Origin: Corynebacterium lujinxingii
GTDB lineage: Bacteria > Actinomycetota > Actinomycetes > Mycobacteriales > Mycobacteriaceae
Assembly: GCF_014490555.1 (NCBI RefSeq)
Contig: NZ_CP061032.1
Location: 930,001 to 994,000 of the forward strand
Reading direction: 5' to 3'
Length of the DNA stretch: 64,000 nt
Both the position numbers and the translations under genes were made by a program. Each line of letters opens with the position of its first letter. The first letter of the stretch is position 1. The notes under the pieces were generated by a model that was not told the origin of the DNA, made no database searches, and saw only the letters and a program-made list of their open reading frames with translations. Shown one piece after another: positions 40,987-50,921 of this stretch.

Positions 40987-42351
40987 ATGACCGTTTTCAT
41001 CTCCACCCCGTACAGCACCGACGAAGGCGACTTCAACGACCTACCTGCGCACGTCTGGCCGCGCAACGCCAAGCGTGAAGAAGATGGCGTGGTCACGATT
41101 GCAGGTGTGCCGCTGCCGGAGATCGTTGCAGAGTACGGCACCCCGGTGGTTGTGGTCGACGAGGACGATTTCCGCTCCCGCTGCCGCGACATGGCCAAAG
41201 CCTTCGGCGCGCCGGCGAACGTGCACTACGCGTCCAAGGCGTTTTTGACCCGCCACATCGCGCGCTGGGTCGACGAAGAAGGACTCGCGCTCGACGTGGC
41301 CAGCGAAAACGAGCTGCGCATCGCCCTGGCCGCGAACTTCCCGCCGGAGCGCATCACCGTCCACGGCAACAACAAGTCCGACGCGTTTTTGCGCCTGTGC
41401 GTCGACTCGAAGGTCGGCCACGTTGTCATCGACTCGCACCAGGAACTTGCGCAACTCGAGACCGTCGCGCACGAGGCGGGCGTGAAGCAGGACGTGTTCA
41501 TCCGCGTCAAGCCCGGCGTGGACGCGCACACGCACGAATTTATCGCTACCAGCCACGAAGACCAGAAGTTCGGCATTTCGCTGGCCACCGGCGATGCGCT
41601 GACAGCTGCCGTCGCGGCGATCGACTCGCCGTCGCTCGAACTGACCGGCCTGCACTGCCACGTCGGTTCCCAGGTATTCGATGCGGAAGGCTTCAAACTC
41701 GCCGCGGAGCGCGTGCTCGGCTTGTACGCCGAGGTCTGGAAGACCTGCGGTGTGGCGCTCGGCTATTTGGATCTCGGCGGCGGCTACGGCATCGCCTACA
41801 TGCCGGGGGAGGAGCCTCTCGACGTCGCCGCCGTCGCGCGCGACCTGTTGGCCGCCGTGCAGGATGTCGCCGACGAGCTCGGTATCGCTGCGCCGACCGT
41901 CGTCGTGGAGCCGGGCCGCGCCATCGCCGGCCCGTCCGCGGTGACGGTCTACACCGCCGGTGTGATCAAGGAGGTCGACACCTCGTACACCACCTCGCGC
42001 CGCTACATCGCGGTCGACGGCGGCATGAGCGACAACATCCGCCCGTCGCTGTACGGCGCGCTTTACGACGCCCGCGTGGTCAACCGATTCGTCGACGGCG
42101 AGACCACCGACACCCGGTTGGTCGGCTCGCACTGCGAATCCGGTGACATCCTCGTCGAAGACGCCAAGTGGCCGGAGGACGTCTCACCGGGCGATTTGAT
42201 CGCGCTCGCGGCGACGGGAGCGTATTGCTACTCCATGGCGTCGAACTACAACGCGTTCGGCCGCCCCGCGGTGGTCTCAGTGCGCGGTGGACACATCACG
42301 CCGATGGTGCGGCGCGAGACAGTGGAAGATCTGCTCGCCCGCGAATATTAA
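40987..42351 (+). CDS. lysA: Diaminopimelate decarboxylase
   Basis: 454 residues. Last step of lysine synthesis: meso-diaminopimelate to L-lysine plus CO2. PLP-dependent fold III enzyme. The PLP Lys84 lies in HYASKAFLT; HGNNKS near 125, the phosphate-binding GGGYGI, EPGRAI, and SHCESGD (catalytic Cys) are visible. It begins at the base after the argS stop. In corynebacteria diaminopimelate is also a wall component, so this step controls its diversion to lysine. Confidence 0.97.
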   Translation: MTVFISTPYSTDEGDFNDLPAHVWPRNAKREEDGVVTIAGVPLPEIVAEYGTPVVVVDEDDFRSRCRDMAKAFGAPANVHYASKAFLTRHIARWVDEEGLALDVASENELRIALAANFPPERITVHGNNKSDAFLRLCVDSKVGHVVIDSHQELAQLETVAHEAGVKQDVFIRVKPGVDAHTHEFIATSHEDQKFGISLATGDALTAAVAAIDSPSLELTGLHCHVGSQVFDAEGFKLAAERVLGLYAEVWKTCGVALGYLDLGGGYGIAYMPGEEPLDVAAVARDLLAAVQDVADELGIAAPTVVVEPGRAIAGPSAVTVYTAGVIKEVDTSYTTSRRYIAVDGGMSDNIRPSLYGALYDARVVNRFVDGETTDTRLVGSHCESGDILVEDAKWPEDVSPGDLIALAATGAYCYSMASNYNAFGRPAVVSVRGGHITPMVRRETVEDLLAREY

Positions 42352-42435
42352 TTGACCCCGTCTTCCCGCTTCGGCGATAGTAGACCAAGCGGTTCATACG
42401 ACCATCTCGACAAACGTAGAAGGAGCACTAGGACC

Positions 42436-43788
42436 ATGACTGTCGCCAGTGCAGAGGGCATCAACGGAAATTACCCCGGTAAGGGCATCGGCACGCCGGT
42501 CGGCATTGCGGTGCTGGGCAAGGGCACCGTGGGCACGGAAGTGCTGCGTTTGCTCAGCGAGTTCTCCTCCAACCTCGAGCACCGCATCGGCGGGCCTGTC
42601 GAGGTCCGTGGCGTGGCGGTGTCAGACCTGGCCAAGCACAAGGATGCGCCCGAGATCCAGGGCCTGTACCTGACCGACGATGCCAGTGAACTGGTCACCC
42701 GCGACGACGTGGACATCGTCGTCGAGCTCATCGGCGGCATCGACTACCCGCGCAAGTTGGTCCTCGAGGCGCTCAGCGCGGGCAAGTCGGTGGTCACCGC
42801 CAACAAAGCGCTCGTTGCCGCGCACGGCTCGGAACTCGCCGACGCCGCCAACGCCGCCGGCGTCGACCTCTACTACGAGGCCGCCGTGGCAGCCGCGATC
42901 CCGGTCGTCGGCATGCTGCGTCGCTCGCTCGCAGGCGACCAGGTACAGCGCATCTCCGGCATTGTCAACGGCACCACGAACTTCATCCTGGACGCGATGG
43001 CCGCCACCGGCGCGAGCTACGAGGAGGCGCTCGCCGAGGCGACGCGCCTGGGCTACGCCGAGGCTGACCCGACCGCCGACGTCGAAGGCCACGACGCCGC
43101 GTCCAAGGCCGCCATCTTGGCGTCGATGGGCTTCCACACCCGCGTGACCTTCGACGACGTGTACTGCGAGGGCATCACCAAGGTCACCGCCGACGACATC
43201 GAGGCGGCGAAGAAGTCCAACCAGACCATCAAGCTGCTGGCTATCTGCGAGCGGCTTGTCGACGATGCCGGTAACACCACCGGCATCAACGCCCGCGTCC
43301 ACCCGACCCTGGTGCCCAACGAGCACCCGCTGGCGAGCGTGGACAAGAGCTACAACGCAATTTTCGTCGAGGCAGAAGCAGCAGGTCGACTCATGTTTTA
43401 CGGCAACGGCGCCGGCGGCGCCCCCACAGCATCCGCAGTGCTCGGCGACCTGGTCGGCGCCGCACGCAACAAGGTCCACGGCGGCCGCGCCCCGGCGGAG
43501 AACCCGTACGCGGACTACCCGGTGGTCCCGTTTGCGGAGGTGACCTCCCGCTACCACATCAACATGACGGTCAACGACCGCGTCGGTGTGCTCGCCGACC
43601 TCACCGCGCGCTTTGCCAAGGCAGGAATCTCCCTGTCGGCCGTGCGTCAGGAGGAGTCCGGCGATGAGGCGCACCTGATCGTGGTCACGCACGGTGCCCG
43701 CGAGGAGGACCTGGACAACATTGTCACGCAGCTCTCCGGCCACGACGACGTTCTCGCCGTCAACTCCGTAATCCGCCTCGACGCGTAA
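42436..43788 (+). CDS. hom: Homoserine dehydrogenase
   Basis: 450 residues. Reduces aspartate semialdehyde to homoserine, the branch toward threonine and methionine. NAD(P)-binding GKGTVG is at 28-33; the catalytic region holds the conserved Lys/Asp motifs (NGTTNFILD near 176, GYAEADPTADVEGHDAA). A C-terminal ACT domain (about 375-450: VNDRVGVLADLTARFAKAGI) should sense threonine for feedback inhibition, as in C. glutamicum Hom. Start ATG 42436 has AAGGAG upstream. It is followed by thrB after 13 bases. Confidence 0.97.
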   Translation: MTVASAEGINGNYPGKGIGTPVGIAVLGKGTVGTEVLRLLSEFSSNLEHRIGGPVEVRGVAVSDLAKHKDAPEIQGLYLTDDASELVTRDDVDIVVELIGGIDYPRKLVLEALSAGKSVVTANKALVAAHGSELADAANAAGVDLYYEAAVAAAIPVVGMLRRSLAGDQVQRISGIVNGTTNFILDAMAATGASYEEALAEATRLGYAEADPTADVEGHDAASKAAILASMGFHTRVTFDDVYCEGITKVTADDIEAAKKSNQTIKLLAICERLVDDAGNTTGINARVHPTLVPNEHPLASVDKSYNAIFVEAEAAGRLMFYGNGAGGAPTASAVLGDLVGAARNKVHGGRAPAENPYADYPVVPFAEVTSRYHINMTVNDRVGVLADLTARFAKAGISLSAVRQEESGDEAHLIVVTHGAREEDLDNIVTQLSGHDDVLAVNSVIRLDA

Positions 43789-43801
43789 AGGAGCGCTTGA
43801 C

Positions 43802-44731
43802 ATGGCAACCGATCTACAGGCAGGCCTGAAGGCGCGCGTGACTGTGCCGGGCTCCTCGGCGAACTTGGGCCCCGGATTCGACACCCTCGGCATCGCGCTG
43901 AGTATCTACGACACCGTCGAGGTGGAAGTCACCGTATCCGGCCTCGAGGTGGAGATCTTCGGCGAGGGTGCCGACGATCTGCCGCGCGATTCCTCCAACC
44001 TGGTGGTCAAGGCGATCCAGTCGGGTTTGACCGCGGCTGATGTGTCCGCGCCAGGATTGCGCGTGGTGTGCCACAACCAGATCCCGCAGTCGCGCGGGCT
44101 GGGGTCCTCCGCGTCCGCCGCCGTGGCCGGAGTCGTCGCCGCGAATACGCTCGCCGGCTCGCCGCTCGACGAGGACACCATCGTGCAGCTGTCCTCCGAG
44201 TTCGAAGGCCACCCGGACAACGCCGGCGCCTCCGCACTCGGCGGCGCAGTGGTGTCCTGGACCGACATCCCCGTCGACGGCCGCTCCAAGCCGTCGTACC
44301 GCGCCGTGCGGATTCCTGTCGACGAAACCATCAAGGCCGTCGCGCTCGTGCCGGACTTCCACGCGTCCACCAACGCGGTGCGCAAAGTGCTGCCGAGCCA
44401 CGTCACCCACACCGACGCGCGTTTCAACGTGTCGCGCACGGCCGTGATGACCGCCGCGCTGCAGCACCACCCGGACCTGCTGTTCGAAGGCACCCGCGAC
44501 CGCCTGCACCAGCCGTACCGCGCCGATGTGCTGCCGGTGACCGCGGAGTGGGTCAACCGTCTGCGCAACCGCGGCCACGCCGCATACCTCTCCGGCGCCG
44601 GCCCGACCGCGCTCGTGCTCACCACCTCCGACGTTGACGCATCGCTTCTCGACGAAGCCCGTGAGGCCGGCCTCCGCGTCATCGAACTCGACGTGGCAGG
44701 GCCTGCGACCGCAGAGCTGGTGCGCGACTAA
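43802..44731 (+). CDS. thrB: Homoserine kinase
   Basis: 309 residues, GHMP kinase. Phosphorylates homoserine for threonine synthesis. N-terminal VTVPGSSANLGPGFDTLG (residues 13-30) and the ATP-binding QSRGLGSSASAAVAG (about 97-111) are family signatures; a C-terminal LSGAGPTALVL (motif 3) is also present. AAAGGAG lies just before the ATG. It forms the hom-thrB operon, as in C. glutamicum. A terminator hairpin follows. Confidence 0.97.
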   Translation: MATDLQAGLKARVTVPGSSANLGPGFDTLGIALSIYDTVEVEVTVSGLEVEIFGEGADDLPRDSSNLVVKAIQSGLTAADVSAPGLRVVCHNQIPQSRGLGSSASAAVAGVVAANTLAGSPLDEDTIVQLSSEFEGHPDNAGASALGGAVVSWTDIPVDGRSKPSYRAVRIPVDETIKAVALVPDFHASTNAVRKVLPSHVTHTDARFNVSRTAVMTAALQHHPDLLFEGTRDRLHQPYRADVLPVTAEWVNRLRNRGHAAYLSGAGPTALVLTTSDVDASLLDEAREAGLRVIELDVAGPATAELVRD

Positions 44732-44748
44732 TACTCCGTCACACACAA

Positions 44749-44779
44749 AAGGCCGCGCGGGATACCCCAGCGCGGCCTT
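44749..44779. terminator. Bidirectional terminator between thrB and gldA-like gene
   Basis: AAGGCCGCGC / GCGCGGCCTT (44749-44758 and 44770-44779) is a perfect 10-bp stem lying between convergent genes, with an A-run before it and pyrimidines after. Confidence 0.75.
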
Positions 44780-44795
44780 CCGGCACTTCAGTGTC

Positions 44796-45941
44796 TTAGT
44801 GCTTGTTCACGTACTTCTTCGGCTCCGGCAGTCCGCGCTCTTCGCGGACGCGGCGGCCAGTGTTCTCGAGCACGATCAGCGCCTCGACGACCTGTTCCGG
44901 CTCGACCGGGAACGGCATGTTGTGGATCGTCTCATCCTCGGCGGTGGCCGCCTTGGCTACAGCCTCGAGCGTCTCGCGGTCCTCCGGGTCGATGCCGACC
45001 TCGGTCAGGGTGGTGGGCAGGCCGACCTTGGTGGAGAACTCGATGAAGTCCTCGAGCTCCTCAGTGTCGGCGCCCTCCATGATCAGCTGCGCGATGGTGC
45101 CGATGTTAACCTTCTCGCCGTGCGATAGGCCGTGGGTCTGCTCGGCTGCGGACAGGCCGTCGTGGATGGCGTGCGCTGCCGCCAGGCCGCCGGACTCGAA
45201 GCCCAGGCCGGACAGCAGTGTGTTGGCCTCCACAACAGCGTCGAGGGCGGGGGTGACAATGCCGGCGCGCACCGCGTCGAGAGCGGCGAAGGCATCCTTG
45301 CGCAGGATGTTCGCGCACAGTTCCGCAAGGGCTGCGCCCGCGCGGGTCGGCTTGCCGCCGTTCATGGTGGTGCCGTTGCCCTTGGCGGTGGCGCGCGCCT
45401 CGACCCAGGTGGCCAGGGCATCGCCGATGCCGGCGACGAGGAACTTCTCCGGTGCGCCGGCGACAAGCTGGGTGTCAATGAGCACCAGGTCCGGGTTGCG
45501 CGGGAAGAAGCGATACTCGTCGAAGGCGCCGTCCTCGGTGTAGATCACCGACAGGGTGGAGGTCGGGGCGTCGGAGGATGCGGCGGTGGGCACCGATGCC
45601 CAGTTGATACCGGCTTGGAAACCGGCGGCCTTCGCGGAGTCAATTGCGGAGCCGCCACCGATGCCGACCACGACGTCGTAGTTGTTGTCCTTGATGAGCT
45701 GCATGGTGTCGTCGACACGCTTTGCGGTGGCAAAGCCCTCGAACTGCACACGGTTAACGGGCAGGTCCTCCTGCTTGAAGCCGTCGGTCAACTGATCTTC
45801 GATGAGGCCCCACACGGTGTCGTCGGCAAGCAGTAGCGGGTTGGTGCCGAGCTGCTTGAGGTAGGTGCCGAGCTCGTGGATGGCGTTTTTGCCCTGAACG
45901 TAACGGGATGGGCTAGAGAAAATGCGTGGCTTGGTCGTCAT
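44796..45941 (-). CDS. Glycerol dehydrogenase-like iron/zinc alcohol dehydrogenase
   Basis: 381 residues. The NAD-binding GGGSAIDSAKA is near 95-105. Metal ligands of the GldA group are present: Asp174 in GIGDALATW, His257 in AAHAIHDG and His274 in LSHGEKVNIG. It probably interconverts glycerol and dihydroxyacetone, though other small polyols are possible. The ATG at 45941 is chosen; GGGAGG is only one base from it, too close, so an upstream TTG at 45950 is an alternative. It is read leftward, back to back with thrB across a terminator. Confidence 0.85.
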   Translation of the reverse strand: MTTKPRIFSSPSRYVQGKNAIHELGTYLKQLGTNPLLLADDTVWGLIEDQLTDGFKQEDLPVNRVQFEGFATAKRVDDTMQLIKDNNYDVVVGIGGGSAIDSAKAAGFQAGINWASVPTAASSDAPTSTLSVIYTEDGAFDEYRFFPRNPDLVLIDTQLVAGAPEKFLVAGIGDALATWVEARATAKGNGTTMNGGKPTRAGAALAELCANILRKDAFAALDAVRAGIVTPALDAVVEANTLLSGLGFESGGLAAAHAIHDGLSAAEQTHGLSHGEKVNIGTIAQLIMEGADTEELEDFIEFSTKVGLPTTLTEVGIDPEDRETLEAVAKAATAEDETIHNMPFPVEPEQVVEALIVLENTGRRVREERGLPEPKKYVNKH

Positions 45942-45961
45942 GCCTCCCAAGCGTACCGCGC

Positions 45962-47701
45962 TTAGCGTTTTGTCGAGCCGGAATTCTGGCGGCTGCCGGG
46001 TCCCGGCAGGGCGATGATGTTAAATTCGTTGCGCTCCAAGTGTTTACGCAGGTCTTTCTTATCGAATTTCCCGACAGACGTCTTGTCGATGGTGTCCACA
46101 AACGTCCAATATTCCGGTGCCATCCACTTCGGCAAATTCTCCGCCAGCGACGCGCGAAGCCGGGCCGCGGTCTCCTTGGACGGCTCGATGCCGGCGAGCA
46201 ATTTCGTCACAGCGAGCGGGCGCTCGCCCCACTTCTGGTCGGGGATGCCGATCACGGCGCACTCGATGACGTCCTCGGACTCCATGATCAAATTTTCCAC
46301 CTGGGCGGAGTAGATCCACTCGCCGCCGGAGCGGATGACGTCGCGGGCGCGATCGTACAGAGTCATGAACCCGGCGTTGGTCACGGTGCCCACGTCGCCT
46401 GTGCGAAGCCAGCCGTCGGCGGTGAAGTGCTTGCGAACGTCGTCTACATCCTCGCCGCGGAACGTGGCCGCGATTTCGCCCGGTTCCTGGGTGGGCGAGT
46501 GGTAGTAGCCAGCGGCGACCATGTTGCCGCGCACCTGGATCTCGCCCTGGGTGCGGTCGTTGGAGGCCATGACTTGGCCGTCGTTGACTACGCGGTACTC
46601 CAGTGCCGGGGTGAAGCGGCCCTGTGAGATGCGGTACGCCCAACGCGCCTCGCCGGACACACCCGAGGGCGGGCGGGCAACGGTGCCCACCGTGGAGGTT
46701 TCCGTCATGCCCCAGCAGTGCACAATGTCAACGCCGTAGCGCTCCTCCCACACCTTGATCAACGCCGGCGGGGCAGGGGAGCCGCCGACAAAAATCTCCT
46801 GCAGGCTCATGCGCTCCGGGGCGTTGTGCAGGTAGTGCACCATCAGCTGGATCCACAGGGTGGGCACGCCGTGGGCGACGCGCGGGTGGGTGCCCGCGAT
46901 GAGTTTTGCGAGTGTGGGCGCGGAAACGTCCGAATCCGGCAGTACGAGTGGGGTGCCGGCGAGGAAAGCGGCGAAGGGCACGCCCCAACTCAGCACGTGG
47001 TAGATCGGGATGCAGCACAAAAACGTCTCGCCGTGGGTAACAGCCAGCGAGTCGGTGGCGCGCAAACCCGTCGCCTCCAACCACAGCGAGCGGTGGGAGT
47101 AGGCCACGCCCTTCGGGGCGCCGGTGGTGGCGGTGGAGTACACCAGCGCGGCCGCCGTGTTTTCGGGCAGTTCGGGCCAGTCGTAGACGGTGGAGCGGCC
47201 GTCGAGAAGCGTCTCGTAGCTGTACACCTCGATGTGGTCGGGCAACAGCGCGGCGGCGTCGTCGAACGGTTCGGCGCCCGTAAACGCCACGGCGCGCACC
47301 TTCGGCGTCTGTTCCACGACCTTGGCCAGCTTCTCGGCGAGGCGGGGATCGGCCACAACCAGCTCTGTTTCGGAGTGGTTGGCCACGTACGCGATCTGGT
47401 CAATCATGAGCTGGATGTTCAACGGGTTGAACACCGCGCCCTTGGCGGCCACCGCGAACATCACCTCGAGGTGCTCGGCGCAGTTGTACAGCATGGTGGA
47501 CACGCGCTGGTCGCCGTCGATGCCGAGGTCGTCGTGAAGCGCATGCGCAAACGCGGCGGCGCGCGCGCCGATTTCGGCGAAGGTGGTCTCCTCCGCGCCG
47601 TCGGTGCGCCACGTGGTGCACTTCATTGCGCCGTGGACTGTCCTCCCATACTCGAGGATGCGGGCGACGGAAAACGGCACTTCCTGCATCGTTGAAAGCA
47701 T
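45962..47701 (-). CDS. Long-chain acyl-CoA ligase / AMP-forming synthetase
   Basis: 579 residues, ANL superfamily. The A3 phosphate loop reads YSTATTGAPKG, with Thr-Ala where most have Ser-Gly. Also visible are GMTE (A5), GWLRTGDVG (A7), DVIRSGGEW (A8) and a C-terminal catalytic Lys in KTSVGKFDKK (A10). It activates a carboxylic acid as acyl-AMP, then acyl-CoA; fatty-acid use is the likeliest role. The ATG at 47701 (MLSTMQEVP) fits the family N-terminus. It ends 20 bases from the gldA-like start, so they may be co-transcribed. Divergent from rho. Confidence 0.88.
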   Translation of the reverse strand: MLSTMQEVPFSVARILEYGRTVHGAMKCTTWRTDGAEETTFAEIGARAAAFAHALHDDLGIDGDQRVSTMLYNCAEHLEVMFAVAAKGAVFNPLNIQLMIDQIAYVANHSETELVVADPRLAEKLAKVVEQTPKVRAVAFTGAEPFDDAAALLPDHIEVYSYETLLDGRSTVYDWPELPENTAAALVYSTATTGAPKGVAYSHRSLWLEATGLRATDSLAVTHGETFLCCIPIYHVLSWGVPFAAFLAGTPLVLPDSDVSAPTLAKLIAGTHPRVAHGVPTLWIQLMVHYLHNAPERMSLQEIFVGGSPAPPALIKVWEERYGVDIVHCWGMTETSTVGTVARPPSGVSGEARWAYRISQGRFTPALEYRVVNDGQVMASNDRTQGEIQVRGNMVAAGYYHSPTQEPGEIAATFRGEDVDDVRKHFTADGWLRTGDVGTVTNAGFMTLYDRARDVIRSGGEWIYSAQVENLIMESEDVIECAVIGIPDQKWGERPLAVTKLLAGIEPSKETAARLRASLAENLPKWMAPEYWTFVDTIDKTSVGKFDKKDLRKHLERNEFNIIALPGPGSRQNSGSTKR

Positions 47702-47739
47702 GCTGGCAATGTTAGCGAAGCCAGCCGACACGCCCTGGA

Positions 47740-47985
47740 TTAATACATGCGCTCAGATGCGCTACACTTTGCGAAGGATCGTGCGAACCGCACCCGGCCG
47801 GGACGACCCAGGTGGGGGTGCGCTGGCGGGCCGCACAGCAGTTTCACCCTGCGCCCGCGAGATCCGGCAGGGGCCTTTGAGTTTTTATGCCAGGGCCCAA
47901 TCCCGAAAAAACGCACCGCTTCCAGCCTGTATCGCCGCGCGCTTGACGCGTGAAGCATGGCTGGTCGAGCGACGAAAGGACACAC
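47740..47985 (+). promoter_or_regulatory. rho promoter and long leader
   Basis: TTAATA (47740-47745) and TACACT (47763-47768) are 17 bases apart. A transcript from there has a leader of about 210 bases, GC-rich and able to fold, before GAAAGGA and the GTG start. Leaders of this kind are where rho is known to limit its own synthesis in other bacteria. Confidence 0.4.
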
Positions 47986-49842
47986 GTGACCGATACCGGC
48001 ACCGCGGCAGGCGCAGACCTCGCCGCCATGAAGCTCCCGGAGCTGCGCAAGCTCGCCGCACAACAGGGTCTCAAAGGCACCTCCGGGCTGCGCAAAGGCG
48101 AACTGATCCAGGCGATCACGACCGGCCAGGTCCCGAAGAAGGCGCAGAAGCAGGCGCTTGACGACGACACCTCGTCCCGCCCCGAAAAGCGCAGCGCCAA
48201 GGCCGACCAGGCAGACAAGGCCGACAAGCCGGAGCAGGCGGCGGCGCCCGACAAGGCCGAGCAGGGCGACAACAATGGCGACAACCACGCTGAAAACCAC
48301 GGCGATGACGATTCCCGCGGCGCTTCCCGCTCCGCCGCTCGCCGTGCCCGCCGCAACCGCGCGCGCAACCAGCACGAGGACAACGGGCAGGGCGACGGCC
48401 AGGACAACCGGGACCGCCAGGACAACCGGGACAGCAACGACCGCGGCGGCGACAACCGCGACAACCGCGACCGGGACAACCAGGACGGCAATAACGACCG
48501 CGGCGGCCGCAACCGCGACAACAACCACCGCGACAACCACGGCAACAACGACGACCACCACGGCGGTGGCCGCCGCGGTCGCCGGGGTCGTCGCAACCGG
48601 AACCGCAACCGTGATAACCACGGGAACAATGGCGGCAACAATAACGATCAGCACTTCGATCCGGAGGACCTGCAGGAGGTCGCCGGTATCGCGGACGTGC
48701 AGGACAACGGCTCCGCCTTCATCCGCACGACCGGCTACCGTCAGTCCACTTCGGACGTGTACGTGCCGCAGAAGCTTGTCCGCCAGTCGGGTGTGCGCTC
48801 CGGCGACGCGGTGACCGGCCAGGTCCGCGCGAACGGCCAGTCGCACCAGCAGGGCAACGGCCGCAACCGCCGTAGTTACAACCAGGTCGTGCGTGTGGAC
48901 ACGATTAACGGCCAGAGCGTCGAGGACGCGCGCGGGCGCAAGGAGTTCCACAAGCTCACCCCGCTGTACCCGAACCGTCGCCTGCGTCTGGAGACGGAGC
49001 CGAAGATCCTGACCACGCGCGTGATCGACTTGGTCATGCCGATTGGTAAGGGCCAGCGTGCGCTGATCGTCTCCCCGCCGAAGGCCGGTAAGACGACGAT
49101 TCTGCAAAACATCGCCAACGCGATCGCGACCAACAACCCGGAGTGCTACCTCATGGTCGTGCTTGTCGACGAGCGCCCCGAGGAAGTCACCGACATGCAG
49201 CGCAGCGTCAACGGCGAGGTCATCGCCTCCACGTTCGACCGCCCGCCGTCAGAGCACACCGCGGTCGCCGAGCTCGCCATCGAGCGCGCGAAGCGCCTGG
49301 TAGAGATGGGCCAGGACGTCGTCGTTTTGCTCGACTCGATTACCCGTTTGGGCCGCGCGTACAACAACTCCTCGCCGGCGTCGGGCCGCATCTTGTCCGG
49401 CGGTGTGGACTCCAACGCGCTCTACCCGCCGAAGCGTTTCCTGGGTGCCGCCCGCAACATCGAGGAGGGCGGTTCGCTGACGATCATCGCCACCGCGATG
49501 GTGGAGACGGGCTCCGCCGGCGACACGGTGATCTTCGAGGAGTTCAAGGGCACCGGCAACGCCGAGCTGAAACTCGACCGCAAGATTGCGGAACGTCGCG
49601 TGTTCCCGGCTGTGGACGTCAACCCGTCAGGCACCCGCAAGGACGAGCTGCTCATGAGCCCGGAGGAGGCGCGCGTGATGCACAAGCTGCGCCGCATCCT
49701 CTCCGCACTTGATCCGCAGCAGTCCATCGACATGCTGATCAAGCAGCTGAAAAAGACGAAGACGAACGGCGAATTCCTCATCGGCGTGGCCAACTCTGCA
49801 CCGATGGCGCAGACGGAAAACGACGAGGAGGACTACTCCTAA
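47986..49842 (+). CDS. rho: Transcription termination factor Rho
   Basis: 618 residues, hexameric RNA-dependent ATPase that ends transcription. An N-terminal Rho-N helical domain (about 10-50: LPELRKLAAQQGLKG) is followed by a long low-complexity insert (about 60-215) rich in Asp, Asn, Arg and Gly, typical of actinobacterial Rho. The cold-shock-like RNA-binding domain (about 225-300) comes next. The ATPase has P-loop SPPKAGKTT near 363-371 and VVLVDERPEEVTDM. The GTG at 47986 has GAAAGGA 5 bases upstream. The stop overlaps the prfA start. Confidence 0.96.
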   Translation: MTDTGTAAGADLAAMKLPELRKLAAQQGLKGTSGLRKGELIQAITTGQVPKKAQKQALDDDTSSRPEKRSAKADQADKADKPEQAAAPDKAEQGDNNGDNHAENHGDDDSRGASRSAARRARRNRARNQHEDNGQGDGQDNRDRQDNRDSNDRGGDNRDNRDRDNQDGNNDRGGRNRDNNHRDNHGNNDDHHGGGRRGRRGRRNRNRNRDNHGNNGGNNNDQHFDPEDLQEVAGIADVQDNGSAFIRTTGYRQSTSDVYVPQKLVRQSGVRSGDAVTGQVRANGQSHQQGNGRNRRSYNQVVRVDTINGQSVEDARGRKEFHKLTPLYPNRRLRLETEPKILTTRVIDLVMPIGKGQRALIVSPPKAGKTTILQNIANAIATNNPECYLMVVLVDERPEEVTDMQRSVNGEVIASTFDRPPSEHTAVAELAIERAKRLVEMGQDVVVLLDSITRLGRAYNNSSPASGRILSGGVDSNALYPPKRFLGAARNIEEGGSLTIIATAMVETGSAGDTVIFEEFKGTGNAELKLDRKIAERRVFPAVDVNPSGTRKDELLMSPEEARVMHKLRRILSALDPQQSIDMLIKQLKKTKTNGEFLIGVANSAPMAQTENDEEDYS

Positions 49843-50921
49843 TGGCAGAAAAATCGCAGGTCTCGCTTGTCGACGACTACGTTGCCGAATACCAGGGCAT
49901 CCAGGCTCAGATGGGCGACCCGGAAGTCGCGGGCGACCAGGACCAGTTCCGCAAACTGTCTAAGCGCTACGCCGAGCTGCAGCCGATCATCAACGTCTAC
50001 AACGACCTGACGCAGGCGCAGGAGGACCACGAGGCGGCCGCGGAGATGGCGAACGAGGATAAAGAGTTTGCCGAGGAAGCAAAGCGTCTCGAGGGCGAAA
50101 TCGTGCGCCTGGAGGAGGAGCTGGCGGATCTGCTCGCCCCGCGCGACGAGCACGACGGCGACGACATCATCATGGAGCTCAAGGCCGGCGCCGGCGGCGA
50201 GGAAGCCGCGCTGTTCGCCGGCGACCTGGCGCGCATGTACCAGAAGTACTGCGAGAAGCACGCCCTGACGTGGGAGGTGCTCGATGTCGCGGAGTCCGAC
50301 CTCGGCGGTGTCAAGGACATGACCGTGGCGGTCAAGTCCAAGAACCCGTCGCGCGACGGCGCCTGGTCGAAGCTGAAGTTCGAAGGTGGGGTGCACCGCG
50401 TGCAGCGCGTGCCGGTCACCGAATCGCAGGGCCGCATCCAGACCTCCGCTGCCGGCGTGTACGTCTTCCCGGAGGCGGACGAGATTGAAAGCGTGAACAT
50501 CGACGACAAGGACATCCGCGTCGACGTGTACCGCTCCTCGGGCAAGGGCGGCCAGGGCGTGAACACGACCGACTCGGCCGTGCGCATTACGCACCTGCCC
50601 ACCGGCATCGTCGTGACCTGCCAGAACGAGCGTTCGCAGATCCAGAACCGCGCCCGTGCCATGCAGGTGCTGCAAGCTCGTCTCGATCAACTCGAGCGCG
50701 AGAAGCAGGAGGCCGAGGAGGCCGAGGGCCGCGCCTCCCAGGTGCGCACGATGGACCGCTCCGAGCGCATCCGCACCTACAACTGGCCGGAAAACCGTAT
50801 TTCGGACCACCGCATCAACTTCAAGGCGAACAACCTTGATTCGGTGCTCGACGGCAACATGGACGACCTCATCGGCGCGCTGCAGACGCATGAGCGCCAG
50901 GAGCGCCTTGAAGCCGAATAA
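49842..50921 (+). CDS. prfA: Peptide chain release factor 1
   Basis: 359 residues, reads UAA and UAG stop codons. The PxT-type anticodon mimic PVTESQG is near 189-195; the catalytic GGQ is at about 235-237 in SSGKGGQGVN, the Gln of which is methylated by PrmC. The N-terminal coiled helical domain occupies 1-110. It starts one base inside the rho stop codon (TAATG). The gene for its modifying enzyme overlaps its 3' end. Confidence 0.97.
   Translation: MAEKSQVSLVDDYVAEYQGIQAQMGDPEVAGDQDQFRKLSKRYAELQPIINVYNDLTQAQEDHEAAAEMANEDKEFAEEAKRLEGEIVRLEEELADLLAPRDEHDGDDIIMELKAGAGGEEAALFAGDLARMYQKYCEKHALTWEVLDVAESDLGGVKDMTVAVKSKNPSRDGAWSKLKFEGGVHRVQRVPVTESQGRIQTSAAGVYVFPEADEIESVNIDDKDIRVDVYRSSGKGGQGVNTTDSAVRITHLPTGIVVTCQNERSQIQNRARAMQVLQARLDQLEREKQEAEEAEGRASQVRTMDRSERIRTYNWPENRISDHRINFKANNLDSVLDGNMDDLIGALQTHERQERLEAE

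Noticed and set aside
47747..47953. Upstream reading frame in the rho leader
   Set aside because: It begins before the proposed -10 box and has no ribosome site or coding-like composition.
48240..48660. Tandem repeat or mobile element within rho
   Set aside because: The repetitive GACAACCGC-type bases encode the known low-complexity insert of actinobacterial Rho.
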